Source of the DNA: Thermoflexus sp.
GTDB taxonomy: Bacteria; Chloroflexota; Anaerolineae; Aggregatilineales; Aggregatilineaceae
Assembly (NCBI GenBank): GCA_020724465.1
Contig: DYGX01000020.1
Location: forward strand, 1 to 64,000
Reading direction: 5' to 3'
Length of the DNA stretch: 64,000 nt
The notes below the pieces were generated by a model. That model was not told where the DNA came from, searched no databases, and was given only the letters and a program-made list of their open reading frames with translations. Below are positions 36,498 through 44,286 of this stretch, in pieces; position 1 is the first letter of the stretch, and each line of letters opens with the position of its first letter. Made by a program: the position numbers and the translations under genes.

Positions 36498-36968
36498 ATG
36501 ACGGACGAGCAGATCCGGGAGATGGAGCAGTTCATCGTGCGGGCAAAGGCGGCGACCTATGCGGGCGACGGACCGCGCCTGCTGCCGTACCGCCTCGGCT
36601 CGCACGATCTGCAGTTCGCCCAGGGCAATTGGGTCTACCACGACAGTTACTTCGGCGAGGCGGATTTCCTGGGCCAGGAAGTGGTCTACTATCGGGGCGT
36701 GCCGGTGTGGGGGATGAACTACTACGGGCGGCTGCTCATGCCGGAGCGGATCAGCGCGCCTGAGATCGGGCAGATGATCATGCGCAGCCTGACGCAGCTC
36801 TACCAGGAAGGGCGCTTCCTGGGCGCGTTCGAGCATGTGGACGGGGACCTGCGCTATACCGACGAAAACGAGGGCGACGTGCGCGCCTTCCTGGGCGTGG
36901 AGCGCATCTTCCTGGCGGGCGACCTGGTCTACCGGCTGCATTATCACGGCGGGCTGATCACCGGCTGA
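36498..36968 (+). CDS. DUF5680 domain protein
   Basis: The 156-residue protein matches DUF5680: FIVRAKAATYAGDG, then DLQFAQGNWVYHDSYFGEADFLGQEVVYYRGVPVWGMNYYGRLL. The function is unknown; these proteins are small, soluble and conserved across many bacteria. The GAGGAGACAG site is near the ATG at 36498. Two related palindromes flank the gene, 539 bp apart. Confidence 0.88.
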   Translation: MTDEQIREMEQFIVRAKAATYAGDGPRLLPYRLGSHDLQFAQGNWVYHDSYFGEADFLGQEVVYYRGVPVWGMNYYGRLLMPERISAPEIGQMIMRSLTQLYQEGRFLGAFEHVDGDLRYTDENEGDVRAFLGVERIFLAGDLVYRLHYHGGLITG

Positions 36969-36985
36969 GGGCGGCGCGGCGGGGT

Positions 36986-37007
36986 TATGTTGCCCCGGGG
37001 CAACATA
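36986..37007. promoter_or_regulatory. Perfect 22-bp palindrome, copy 2
   Basis: TATGTTGCCCC followed by its exact complement GGGGCAACATA forms a perfect palindrome between the DUF5680 and ParB genes. It could be a bidirectional terminator stem, or a protein-binding site such as a ParB centromere site, although it is not the canonical parS sequence. Confidence 0.55.
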
Positions 37008-37054
37008 GCGCCCGACAAAACGGCCAGGCGATGGGGACGTCCCGCGCCTGGCCG

Positions 37055-37150
37055 CTGCCTTTAGCTGTTCCTTGCTGTTCTTAGCTGTTCTTAGCTGTTC
37101 TTAGCTGTTCTTAGCTGTTCTTAGCTGCTCTTTGCTACTTCTCGCCGCTG
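37055..37150 (-). repeat. Period-10 tandem repeat at the 3' end of parB
   Basis: The plus strand has five perfect TTAGCTGTTC units in a row (about 37078-37128) flanked by variants. The array reaches the parB stop codon. It is the most regular of the period-10 arrays. Confidence 0.75.
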
Positions 37151-38383
37151 CTAGCTGTCCCGCGCCGCCTTCTGCTCGATCTCGCGCTCGACCAGATCGA
37201 GCAGGCGGCGCAGCACGGCGACCTGCTGGCGGATGGCTTCCGGCTTCTGGCGCTTGAGCCACTGATCCGCCACCAGCTCCAGATTGGCCTGCGAGAACTG
37301 GCTGGCCAGCGACGGCCAGCGGTTCGCCACGCGCTCCGACGGCGTCTCGCCGAAGTCCTCGCTGCGCGCGGGCAGATCGCCGCGCAGCACCCGCTCGACA
37401 TTGCCCGACTCGACCAGCTTCTCGACCTTCTCGGCGGTCAGGTCCTTCTCGACCATCAGGCGCACCAGTTGGAGCTGGAGCGTCTCGTCGTGCAGCTTGA
37501 GGACCGGGCGCAGACGTTTTTCTTCCAGGCGGTAGCGGTCGGCCAGGTCCCAGACGGCGTCCGGCAGGCGCAGCAGCGCCTGGATGCGGCTGAACTGGGC
37601 GCGTTCGATCCCGCCCAGGGCGGCGCGCAGGTTGGCGCCCTCGCCGCGCGGCACGCGGTAGTCGAGCGCCTGGCGGTACCAGTCGTTGGGCACGGGGCCG
37701 TCGTGCGGGGGATGGATCCCGTACAGGTCGAGCAGCAGGGTGGCAAGCTGGCGGGCGAGCGCCATGGCAGACAGCCCCTCGCGGCTGGTGTTCTCCGCCG
37801 CCTGGCGCCAGGGGCTGGCCTGCTCAACCACGATGCACTGAATCTGGTCGTAGCCATCGCCCAGCCAGGTGTTGAGCCAGTGATGCGCCCAGTAGCGCCG
37901 CTCGCCGGTCTCGATGCGGTAATAGCTGCCGCCGTCCACCTCGCAGACCGTGATCGGGCTGACCTGCCCGCCGTGCCGGATGGTGGCGGCGGTGGCGACG
38001 ATGGCGCGCAGGGCGTCTTCTTCGGGGCCGGGCTGGCCGGGCGGATCGACGGCGATGTCCTCGCCCCGGTCGTCGGGCTTGCGGTCGAGCAGCGCGCGCC
38101 AGTCCGGACGCGGGCGGCCCAGGCGCGAGGCTTCCTCGGCGACCAGCGCTTCCCATCGTTCGAGCGCCTGCCGGGCGTTGATCAGCCCGGCCAGAAAGTC
38201 CTGCCGGATGACCTCAGGCAGCACCCGGCGCGGCTGGGCCGGGTCTGGACGGATGCGATCCAGCACAATGCTGATGACCTTCGCGCCGCTGCCTTGAAGG
38301 GACGGAGTGAGGTCATCCAGCCCGCCCAGGGCGCCCATCTCTTCCAGCAGGGCGCGCGTGCCCCGCGACTGTCGTTTGGCCAT
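37151..38383 (-). CDS. parB: ParB-like partition protein
   Basis: The 410-residue protein has ParB N-terminal features: DRIRPDPAQPRRVLPEVI (box I-like) and later YYRIETGERRYWAHHW (GERR box). A helical DNA-binding region follows (AALGGIERAQFSRIQALLRLPDAVWDLADRY) and a C-terminal dimerisation-like helix. A long Asp/Pro insert separates the boxes, unlike chromosomal ParB. It is directly downstream of parA, separated by 1 nt. It is most like plasmid or chromid ParB/RepB proteins. Confidence 0.85.
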   Translation of the reverse strand: MAKRQSRGTRALLEEMGALGGLDDLTPSLQGSGAKVISIVLDRIRPDPAQPRRVLPEVIRQDFLAGLINARQALERWEALVAEEASRLGRPRPDWRALLDRKPDDRGEDIAVDPPGQPGPEEDALRAIVATAATIRHGGQVSPITVCEVDGGSYYRIETGERRYWAHHWLNTWLGDGYDQIQCIVVEQASPWRQAAENTSREGLSAMALARQLATLLLDLYGIHPPHDGPVPNDWYRQALDYRVPRGEGANLRAALGGIERAQFSRIQALLRLPDAVWDLADRYRLEEKRLRPVLKLHDETLQLQLVRLMVEKDLTAEKVEKLVESGNVERVLRGDLPARSEDFGETPSERVANRWPSLASQFSQANLELVADQWLKRQKPEAIRQQVAVLRRLLDLVEREIEQKAARDS

Positions 38384-38384
38384 A

Positions 38385-39209
38385 CTAGCTCGCTCCCGTC
38401 GGCTTGTAGATACGTTCGAGCAGTTCCTTGACGAAGGCCATATAGGCGCGCGCGGCGCTCGACCGGTCGTCGTAGAGGAAGATCGACTCGCACGCGTCGT
38501 GCGCGTAGGACACCGCCACGTTGGCGGGGATCGGCGTGCGGAACAGGCGCGGCCCGTAAAAGGCGTGGCGTCCGTAGAGGTCCAGATTCTCGCGCTCCAG
38601 GGTGATGCGCTGATCGTACTTGACCGGCAGGATCCCCGTCAGGCGCAGCGCCGTCTCCCAGGTCTGCTGCACCTCGCTGATCTTCTCGACGATGGCCTGC
38701 AGGCCGACCGTCTCCAAAAAGCGCATCTCGACGGGGATCACAATGTCGGTCGCGGCCACCATCGCCATCGTCGTCAGGCGCGAGAACGAGGGCATGGTGT
38801 CGATCACCACCCAGTCGTACTGGTCGGCGACGGCGCGCAGGGCGTGGCGCAGGCGCACCGCAAAGCCGTGATCTTCCGCCAGCCGCATGTTGACCCCGTC
38901 CAGCGTCGGCGAGCCGGGCAGCACGTGCAGATCTTCGTCCCACAGCGAGGGCACGATCAGGCGCTGCAAGACGGCCCCGGCCTGCGCCGGTTTGGAAAGC
39001 AGCACCTCGCCCAGGCTCTCGGAGCGATCCCAATCGCGGCGCCCGGTGGTCAGCATGGTGGCGTGCGCCTGCGAGTCGGTGTCGATCAGCAGTACGCGGT
39101 GCGGCATCTGATTGTGCCGCAGCAGGATCACCAGCCCGTGCGCCAGGCTGACGGCGGTGGTGGTCTTGCCCACGCCGCCCTTGTTATTCGTCAGGCAGAT
39201 GCTGCGCAT
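38385..39209 (-). CDS. parA: ParA-family partition ATPase
   Basis: The 274-residue ATPase has the deviant Walker A KGGVGKTTTAVSLAHGL at its N-terminus, Walker A' VLLIDTDSQAHAT and Walker B WVVIDTMPS. There is no N-terminal HTH, so it is a type Ib-like or chromosomal-like ParA. A CTGAGGAGCCG site precedes the ATG. With parB it should segregate the DNA molecule on which it resides. Confidence 0.93.
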   Translation of the reverse strand: MRSICLTNNKGGVGKTTTAVSLAHGLVILLRHNQMPHRVLLIDTDSQAHATMLTTGRRDWDRSESLGEVLLSKPAQAGAVLQRLIVPSLWDEDLHVLPGSPTLDGVNMRLAEDHGFAVRLRHALRAVADQYDWVVIDTMPSFSRLTTMAMVAATDIVIPVEMRFLETVGLQAIVEKISEVQQTWETALRLTGILPVKYDQRITLERENLDLYGRHAFYGPRLFRTPIPANVAVSYAHDACESIFLYDDRSSAARAYMAFVKELLERIYKPTGAS

Positions 39210-39355
39210 CGCTCCGGCTCCTCAGGGTGTTGGTCGGCCAGCACGCCCCGCGCCCACCCCCACAGACAGGGGATCCGCCGCGCCACAGCGCCGCATATGG
39301 GGGCAGGGTAGGGGGATGCGACGAATTTATGATGCGTAAACATCAGAATCCGCTA

Positions 39356-39904
39356 TTAGCAGTTCACTGTCTGCAAACCGGCTACAAACCAGGCCGCCGA
39401 CAGCTCGATCAGCCGGTGGACGTGAATCGAGCGTCGCATCTGCAAGCCGAAGCGCATGCTGACCTCGACCAGGGCTTCCCACACCGGACGGTCGAAATAC
39501 AGCGTGGTGCGCTGCTGGTCGCCGGTCTGCAGCGGCAGGTCGCGCAGCGGGGTGCGCACCGGCCGGTCGACCAGCTCGCGCAGGCCCAGCACGCCGGTCA
39601 GCGACACGGCCCCGGCGGGCAGGCGCACGTCGTCGCCCAGCAGCGCGTGCAGATCCGTGATCATCAGCGTCGCCGCCTCGTTGTAGAGGTCCGAGACGCT
39701 GACCAGATGGCCGCTTTCTTCGCTGCGCGCCTGGGCCAGGGCTTTCATCTGCGCGTGCAGGTAGCTGGCGAAATGACCGGTCGTCGCCACGCGATTCTTG
39801 GGCGGACGCCCCGGCCGTCCGGTCGAGACCGGGCGGCGCTCGCGCACCGTCTGGACCAGGCGGCGGAAACTCCCGTCGTGCTCCGTCAAGCCCTCTACTC
39901 CCAT
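39356..39904 (-). CDS. Small possible DNA-binding protein of the replication cassette
   Basis: I do not recognise this 182-residue protein by family. It has an AT-hook-like GRPGRPPKNR (about residues 29-38) and two short helical sections that could be ribbon-helix-helix-like (VSVSDLYNEAATLMITDLHALL and RRSIHVHRLIELSAAWFVAGL). Its place between parA and the AAA ATPase, all on one strand, suggests a role in partition or copy control. The start is uncertain: ATG 39904 is used, but a TTG at 39973 overlaps the upstream stop codon. Confidence 0.55.
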   Translation of the reverse strand: MGVEGLTEHDGSFRRLVQTVRERRPVSTGRPGRPPKNRVATTGHFASYLHAQMKALAQARSEESGHLVSVSDLYNEAATLMITDLHALLGDDVRLPAGAVSLTGVLGLRELVDRPVRTPLRDLPLQTGDQQRTTLYFDRPVWEALVEVSMRFGLQMRRSIHVHRLIELSAAWFVAGLQTVNC

Positions 39905-39965
39905 CAGCCTGTCGGCCCGCGCCCGGCGCCGGTGCGGCAGCACACCCCGGCGGGGGCGCGGCGCG

Positions 39966-40859
39966 CTATTCAATCTCGTCGCGCAGGCGGGCGGCGTCCA
40001 GCGCGCTGGCGGTCACCCGCTCCAGCCCAAACTCGACGATGTACCACAGCGCCGCCCCGGCCAGCTTGATCGCCTTGCGCGGGTAGCCCTTCGACAGATC
40101 ATACAACAGGTCGATCGCGTCCGGGTTGAACAGCGGCAGCTTGCAGCCGGCGCGGTTCAGGCGGAAGTTGATCAGCTCGGCGGTCTCGGCGGGGGTGAAC
40201 GGCTCCAGCGTCGAGCGCGCCGCCACGCGGTCGTTGAGATCCGGCGCGTTGTGCAGCGACAGCCGCAAGTCTTCCTTGCCGATCAGCACCACCTGAATGG
40301 GCACCAGCCCGCCCGCGTTGAAGTTGAACAGCTCGCGAATGAGGTCAAGCTGGCGGCGGACCAGCGTTTGCGCCTCGTCGATCATCACGATGCAGTTCTG
40401 CCCGGCGGCGAAGATGTCCAGCACCATCGCGCGCAGGTCTTCCATCAGGCCGTCGTTGGTGCGCTTGCTGGTCTTGCCGCCCAGCTCTTGAATGATGCGC
40501 CGCAGCAGCTCGCGCGTGCCGGGATGCGGCGGATCCGGGATGTAGGCCACGACCGACGGCTCGCGCACGTCCCCGGCGGTGTAGGAATTGTAGAGATAGC
40601 GGGCGAGCATCGTCTTGCCGGTGCCGTAATCGCCGATGATGACGCTGAGGCCCTGGCGCTGGTCGATGGCAAAGGTGGTCTTCGCCAGCGTGCGGGCGGT
40701 TACGCCGGCCACGTAGAGGTAGTCGGGATTGGGCGACATGGAAAAGGGATAGGTGTACATCCCAAACATGCGCTGCAGGTCTTCCAGCCGGCGCTGAGTC
40801 ACCGACGGGTCCGGCGCATACGACGGGGTGACGATTCTGGGCTTCAGTTTCACGGTCAT
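39966..40859 (-). CDS. AAA ATPase of the ExeA/TniB type
   Basis: The 297-residue ATPase has the N-terminal MYTYPFSMSPNPDYLYV segment typical of ExeA/TniB proteins, Walker A GDYGTGKTM, Walker B CIVMIDEAQTL, the sensor VVLIGKEDL and an arginine-finger region. TniB and ExeA relatives serve transposition, secretion or DNA loading. Here it stands divergent from a replication initiator and next to ParAB, so a loader or partition role is plausible. The site TGGAGG is 8 nt before ATG 40859. Confidence 0.85.
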   Translation of the reverse strand: MTVKLKPRIVTPSYAPDPSVTQRRLEDLQRMFGMYTYPFSMSPNPDYLYVAGVTARTLAKTTFAIDQRQGLSVIIGDYGTGKTMLARYLYNSYTAGDVREPSVVAYIPDPPHPGTRELLRRIIQELGGKTSKRTNDGLMEDLRAMVLDIFAAGQNCIVMIDEAQTLVRRQLDLIRELFNFNAGGLVPIQVVLIGKEDLRLSLHNAPDLNDRVAARSTLEPFTPAETAELINFRLNRAGCKLPLFNPDAIDLLYDLSKGYPRKAIKLAGAALWYIVEFGLERVTASALDAARLRDEIE

Positions 40860-40964
40860 GCGGGCGCCTCCAGGGTTGCCCCGACTATAGCACAAGTCGC
40901 CGGCGGGGCACTACCGCGCGCGATCCTGGCACATGCGGGGGCCGATCCGGCCACCAGACGGGCG

Positions 40965-41310
40965 AAAATGTTCATTTTTATCATCGCATTGTGCAAATTA
41001 GCCGCTAGCGGTGAACGCTAACCACTAATTTTGTGCAAAAGCGGCCTATTTTTGCACCGCGCCGATTGACTTCGTTGAAAAACAGTGATACCATCGCAAT
41101 TGTATTGCGCGTGACAGGCCCGGATGAGAACACCTGGTGCCGAGACGGTTCACCAAGTTACTCATCAGTATACACCCTGCTGCGGATTTTGCACCAATTT
41201 TTCGCAGCCGGTGCCAGATATGCCAACTTTAACACACTGATCTGCGCTTTGTTTGAGGACGCGCCCAGCGGTTGCAGCCGTGAGGACGAAAGCGTGCAAC
41301 CGCCAGAAAA
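40965..41310. other. AT-rich candidate origin or control region with repeated TTGTGCAAA elements
   Basis: This AT-rich island lies between the divergent AAA ATPase and initiator genes. It contains TTGTGCAAA at 40989 and 41031 (42 bp apart), the inverse TTTGCACC at 41051 and 41188, and a perfect 9-bp inverted repeat GCGGTTGCA / TGCAACCGC (41268-41276 and 41295-41303). No consensus DnaA box was seen. It may hold an origin, promoters for both divergent genes, or both. No gene is supported between 40860 and 41509. Confidence 0.5.
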
Positions 41311-41509
41311 GAAGAGAGGCCATCGAAGGGGAACCCTACGACAGCCGCTCGATCCGTAGCATTTTGTCGGCTTCTCGCTGTTTTTCGCCTGATCAGCACA
41401 GTGCCAGCAAAATGCAAACCCACAGCTTCATTCTAGCTTGGATCGATCCCCCTGTCAACGCGCCCCCTCCGGCCCGAGCTTCGCGGCGCTCCACCCTTGA
41501 GGAGCGACC

Positions 41510-43678
41510 ATGTCCGCTACAAGCCCGGCTACAACGCCTCCGGTCTTGGCGCTGACATCGGAATACTCAACCCCCTACGCGGCCCTGGTTCGTGACGATG
41601 TGGTGATGGGCGTCCCGCGCTATTTCCTGGAGCGCTGGCTGCCTGTGCTCGGCCCCGCGCCCGCGGCGCTGGTCAACACGCTGCGCCAGCTCGACTACCG
41701 CTGCCAGGGCGAGGCCATCACCATCAGCGGCGCGGCGCTGGCCCGCGAAGCCAGCATGTCCCGCCGCCACCTCTACACCTGCCTGGAGCACCCCTGGATC
41801 GGCGCGTTCGTGCGCGCCATCTCCGGCCAGAAAGCGCGCGACGCCGAGGGCAAGATCTGGCAGCAGGCTAACCGCTACGCCGTGCGCATGGACGACCCGC
41901 TCGCCCCCGGCGACGCCGCGCGCCTGCTGGCGCTGCTGCCCACCCTGGCCGATAACCCGCTCCAGGCCGCCGCCCGCGCGATTGGCCTGGAACCGCGCGC
42001 CCTGTGGGCCGAGCAGCCCGGCGCCGATCACCCGGCCTTCGCCCCGCCCGCGGCGATTACGGCCCGCGACGTGCTGCTGCGCGCCTTCCCTGGCTGGAAC
42101 CCGCAAGACGCCGACTCTCAGACCGCCTTCAACCAGCTCGCCGAGGCGCTGCACCGCCATATCACGCTGGGCCGCGACGACGGCCGCACCAGCAAGGTGA
42201 TCGTCCCGCAGTATTTCCGGCGGCGCTGGTGGTCCCGCCTGGGGCACGACCTGGCCTGGGCCTACCTGTGGCTGCGTGGCAACGTCTACGACCGGCCGGA
42301 CGAAGGCATCCAGCGCGATACCTGCTGGGTGCCCGCGCTCGACACGCTGCTGACCTTGCTGGGCCGCCCGCGCGAGTGGTGGCGGCGCAACGTCGAGCAG
42401 GCCAGGCCGCACTCCGACGGCTGGGCGTTGAGCGACTTCTTCACCCAGATCGAGGCGCGCAAGGGGCGCGACCCGGCTCACCCGCAGTGGGTGGCGCGCT
42501 GCTTCCGCGTGGCGCTGGAGATCCCGATCGCGCCGGAAGACCGCGCCCGCTACGCCGAGCTGCTGCGCGACTGGCCGGCGGATGGCATCCCGCCGGGGTC
42601 CGCCACATTGAAACACACCGGTTCCGAGGGGGTCCGCCACATTGAGACACACCGGCTCGATCCCGGTCCGCCACAAACGCACACACCGGATCTCGCCACG
42701 TCCGCCACATCCGAACACACCGGATCCGGGGGGGTCCGCCACATTGAAACACAGGGGTCCGCCACGCCCGCGCACAGAGAATCGGAGTCCAACTCTCCAG
42801 CCCCCAATTCACCCCAAGCCACTGAAGCCAGCAGCAAGCCTCAGCCCGCGCCGCCGCCGGACATGCCTGCTGCTGCGGTCCAGGCAGAGCACAAAGAAAT
42901 TCTGCGCGATTGGTTGCGGCGGACCTATCGCGTCGCCCCCGCGACCCCACTCTATGCCGCGGCGCCAGCACGCGTCTGGCTGGAACAGAGCTGGTCCGAG
43001 CCGGTCCGACCGCACACCCCCGCCTGGACGCTGGTCCAGCGCGGGACGCTGCACCCGCGTGACCTGGTGGCGCTGATCCTGGCGGTGAGCGTCGACCGCA
43101 CGGTTCAGGAACCGCCGCGCTACCTGAGCTGGCTGGCGCAGCGGTGGAGCGCGGATCCCGCGCAGCCGCCCGTCGAGCGGTGGGACGAGTGGCGCCGGCT
43201 GGCGGCGATGCCGCTCTCCGGCTGGCTGGACGAAGGTCGCGGGGCGTGGCTGACGCTGGCGCCCAGGGATAACCGGGCGCTGCCCTTTGGGCTGGATGAC
43301 CTGGCGCCGGACGATCCCGCGCCCCCTGCCGTCCCGCCCGCCAAGCCGCGCGCGGAAGCGGCTCCCGCGCCGGACCCGCCTTCGTCCGGGCTGGACCAGC
43401 GTCCGGGCGGCGGCTTGCTGACCGTGGCCGATATGTGGCGGGCGACGCTGGGGCAGCTCAGCCTGCAGCTCAACCAGGTGACGTACCAGAGCTGGGTCGA
43501 GGGGACGCGGGCCGTCGCCTTCGACGGCGGCGTGCTGACCGTGCAGGCGCGCAGCAGCGCCGCGCGCGACTGGCTGGAGACGCGTCTTGGCCCGGTGATC
43601 GAGCGCGTGCTGTCCGGCATGGCCGGGCAGCCGGTCCGCGTGCGCTACACGCGCCAGGGCGATCCGCCCGGCGGCTGA
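41510..43678 (+). CDS. Replication initiator-like protein with C-terminal DnaA domain I
   Basis: The 722-residue protein has an N-terminal region with a winged-helix pattern (ALVNTLRQLDYRCQGEAITI, then SGAALAREASMSRRHLYTCL), as in plasmid initiators. A middle section is Trp/Arg-rich (YFRRRWWSRLGHDLAWAYLW). A disordered linker (about residues 360-460) is encoded by the iterons. A second helical region follows. The last 85 residues (LWRATLGQLSLQLNQVTYQSWVEGTRAVAF...) match DnaA domain I, which contacts the replicative helicase. I infer an initiator that binds its own gene and recruits helicase. GGAG lies 7 nt before the ATG. Confidence 0.75.
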   Translation: MSATSPATTPPVLALTSEYSTPYAALVRDDVVMGVPRYFLERWLPVLGPAPAALVNTLRQLDYRCQGEAITISGAALAREASMSRRHLYTCLEHPWIGAFVRAISGQKARDAEGKIWQQANRYAVRMDDPLAPGDAARLLALLPTLADNPLQAAARAIGLEPRALWAEQPGADHPAFAPPAAITARDVLLRAFPGWNPQDADSQTAFNQLAEALHRHITLGRDDGRTSKVIVPQYFRRRWWSRLGHDLAWAYLWLRGNVYDRPDEGIQRDTCWVPALDTLLTLLGRPREWWRRNVEQARPHSDGWALSDFFTQIEARKGRDPAHPQWVARCFRVALEIPIAPEDRARYAELLRDWPADGIPPGSATLKHTGSEGVRHIETHRLDPGPPQTHTPDLATSATSEHTGSGGVRHIETQGSATPAHRESESNSPAPNSPQATEASSKPQPAPPPDMPAAAVQAEHKEILRDWLRRTYRVAPATPLYAAAPARVWLEQSWSEPVRPHTPAWTLVQRGTLHPRDLVALILAVSVDRTVQEPPRYLSWLAQRWSADPAQPPVERWDEWRRLAAMPLSGWLDEGRGAWLTLAPRDNRALPFGLDDLAPDDPAPPAVPPAKPRAEAAPAPDPPSSGLDQRPGGGLLTVADMWRATLGQLSLQLNQVTYQSWVEGTRAVAFDGGVLTVQARSSAARDWLETRLGPVIERVLSGMAGQPVRVRYTRQGDPPGG
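42596..42766 (+). repeat. Iteron-like array within the initiator gene
   Basis: The 9-mer GTCCGCCAC starts at 42598, 42632, 42666, 42700 (all nine bases) and 42734, five times at exactly 34-bp spacing, with a sixth copy at 42757. Copies extend to GTCCGCCACATTGAAACAC-type 19-mers and end in CACCGG. The 34-bp step rotates the reading frame, so the same DNA is translated as GSATLKHTG, GVRHIETH and PPQTHTPD. The DNA, not the peptide, is conserved. Confidence 0.85.
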
Positions 43679-43741
43679 CGGGATGCGCCGGACGGCGTAT
43701 AATCGCCCTCAAGCAGGCCGTGCGAGACAGGAGCAGACCAC

Positions 43742-44116
43742 ATGGCGGATGATGAGGCAATCCAGGGCAAGGTTGTCCACTACAGCGAGGTTCCGGCGCA
43801 GGTCTTCGGCCCCCAGGCGCCGGGGACGACCATCCGCTGGCTGATCGACGACGAGCACGACGGCGCGCCGGTCTACGCGCTGCGGATGATCGAGATCGCG
43901 CCCGGCGGGCACACGCCGCGCCACAGCCACCCCTACGAGCACGAGAACTTCGTGGTCGAAGGCCAGGGTCGGGTGTGGATCAACGGCGGGTGGCGGGCGG
44001 TCCGCGCCGGGGATGTGATCTTTGTGCCGGGCGGGATGGAACACACCTACGAAAACACGGGCGACATGCCGTTCCGGTTTTTGTGCGGGATTCCGGTGCG
44101 CCGCCTGCGGGAGTGA
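43742..44116 (+). CDS. Cupin domain protein
   Basis: The 124-residue single-domain cupin has motif 1 GGHTPRHSHPYEHENFVVEGQG and motif 2 PGGMEHTYENTG, giving the usual His/His/Glu/His metal site. Small cupins are metal-dependent enzymes or sensors; this one cannot be assigned a substrate. The CAGGAGCAG site is near the ATG. It sits between the initiator gene and the fumarase-family gene. Confidence 0.9.
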   Translation: MADDEAIQGKVVHYSEVPAQVFGPQAPGTTIRWLIDDEHDGAPVYALRMIEIAPGGHTPRHSHPYEHENFVVEGQGRVWINGGWRAVRAGDVIFVPGGMEHTYENTGDMPFRFLCGIPVRRLRE

Positions 44117-44286
44117 CTTCGTGTAGTCATAAACACCCTGACAGGCACCCTGAGACGGCGTTACCTTCGGCCCCTCACCGCACGCGGTGAGGGGAAACGG
44201 GGCAGGGGGGCGGCGAGACGCCAGGCCCTTCCCGCCGGCAAACTGCTATTCGCGTGTGACTTTCAGAAAGGATTAACCAACTCCCC

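Noticed and set aside
33324-36947. Very long minus-strand open frame opposite the metal ATPase and its neighbours
   Set aside because: It lies opposite clearly identified genes in high-GC DNA, is His/Arg/Gln-rich and shows no family; it is a shadow.
36986-37007. Canonical bacterial parS site
   Set aside because: The palindrome lacks the TGTTNCACGTGNAACA core, so it was reported only as a possible alternative centromere or terminator.
41033-41359. Small plus-strand open frame upstream of the initiator gene
   Set aside because: It spans the AT-rich repeat region and lacks any family match or good ribosome site.
42596-42766. CRISPR-like array
   Set aside because: Spacing is too short (34 bp including repeat), copies are degenerate, it lies inside a gene, and no cas gene is near.
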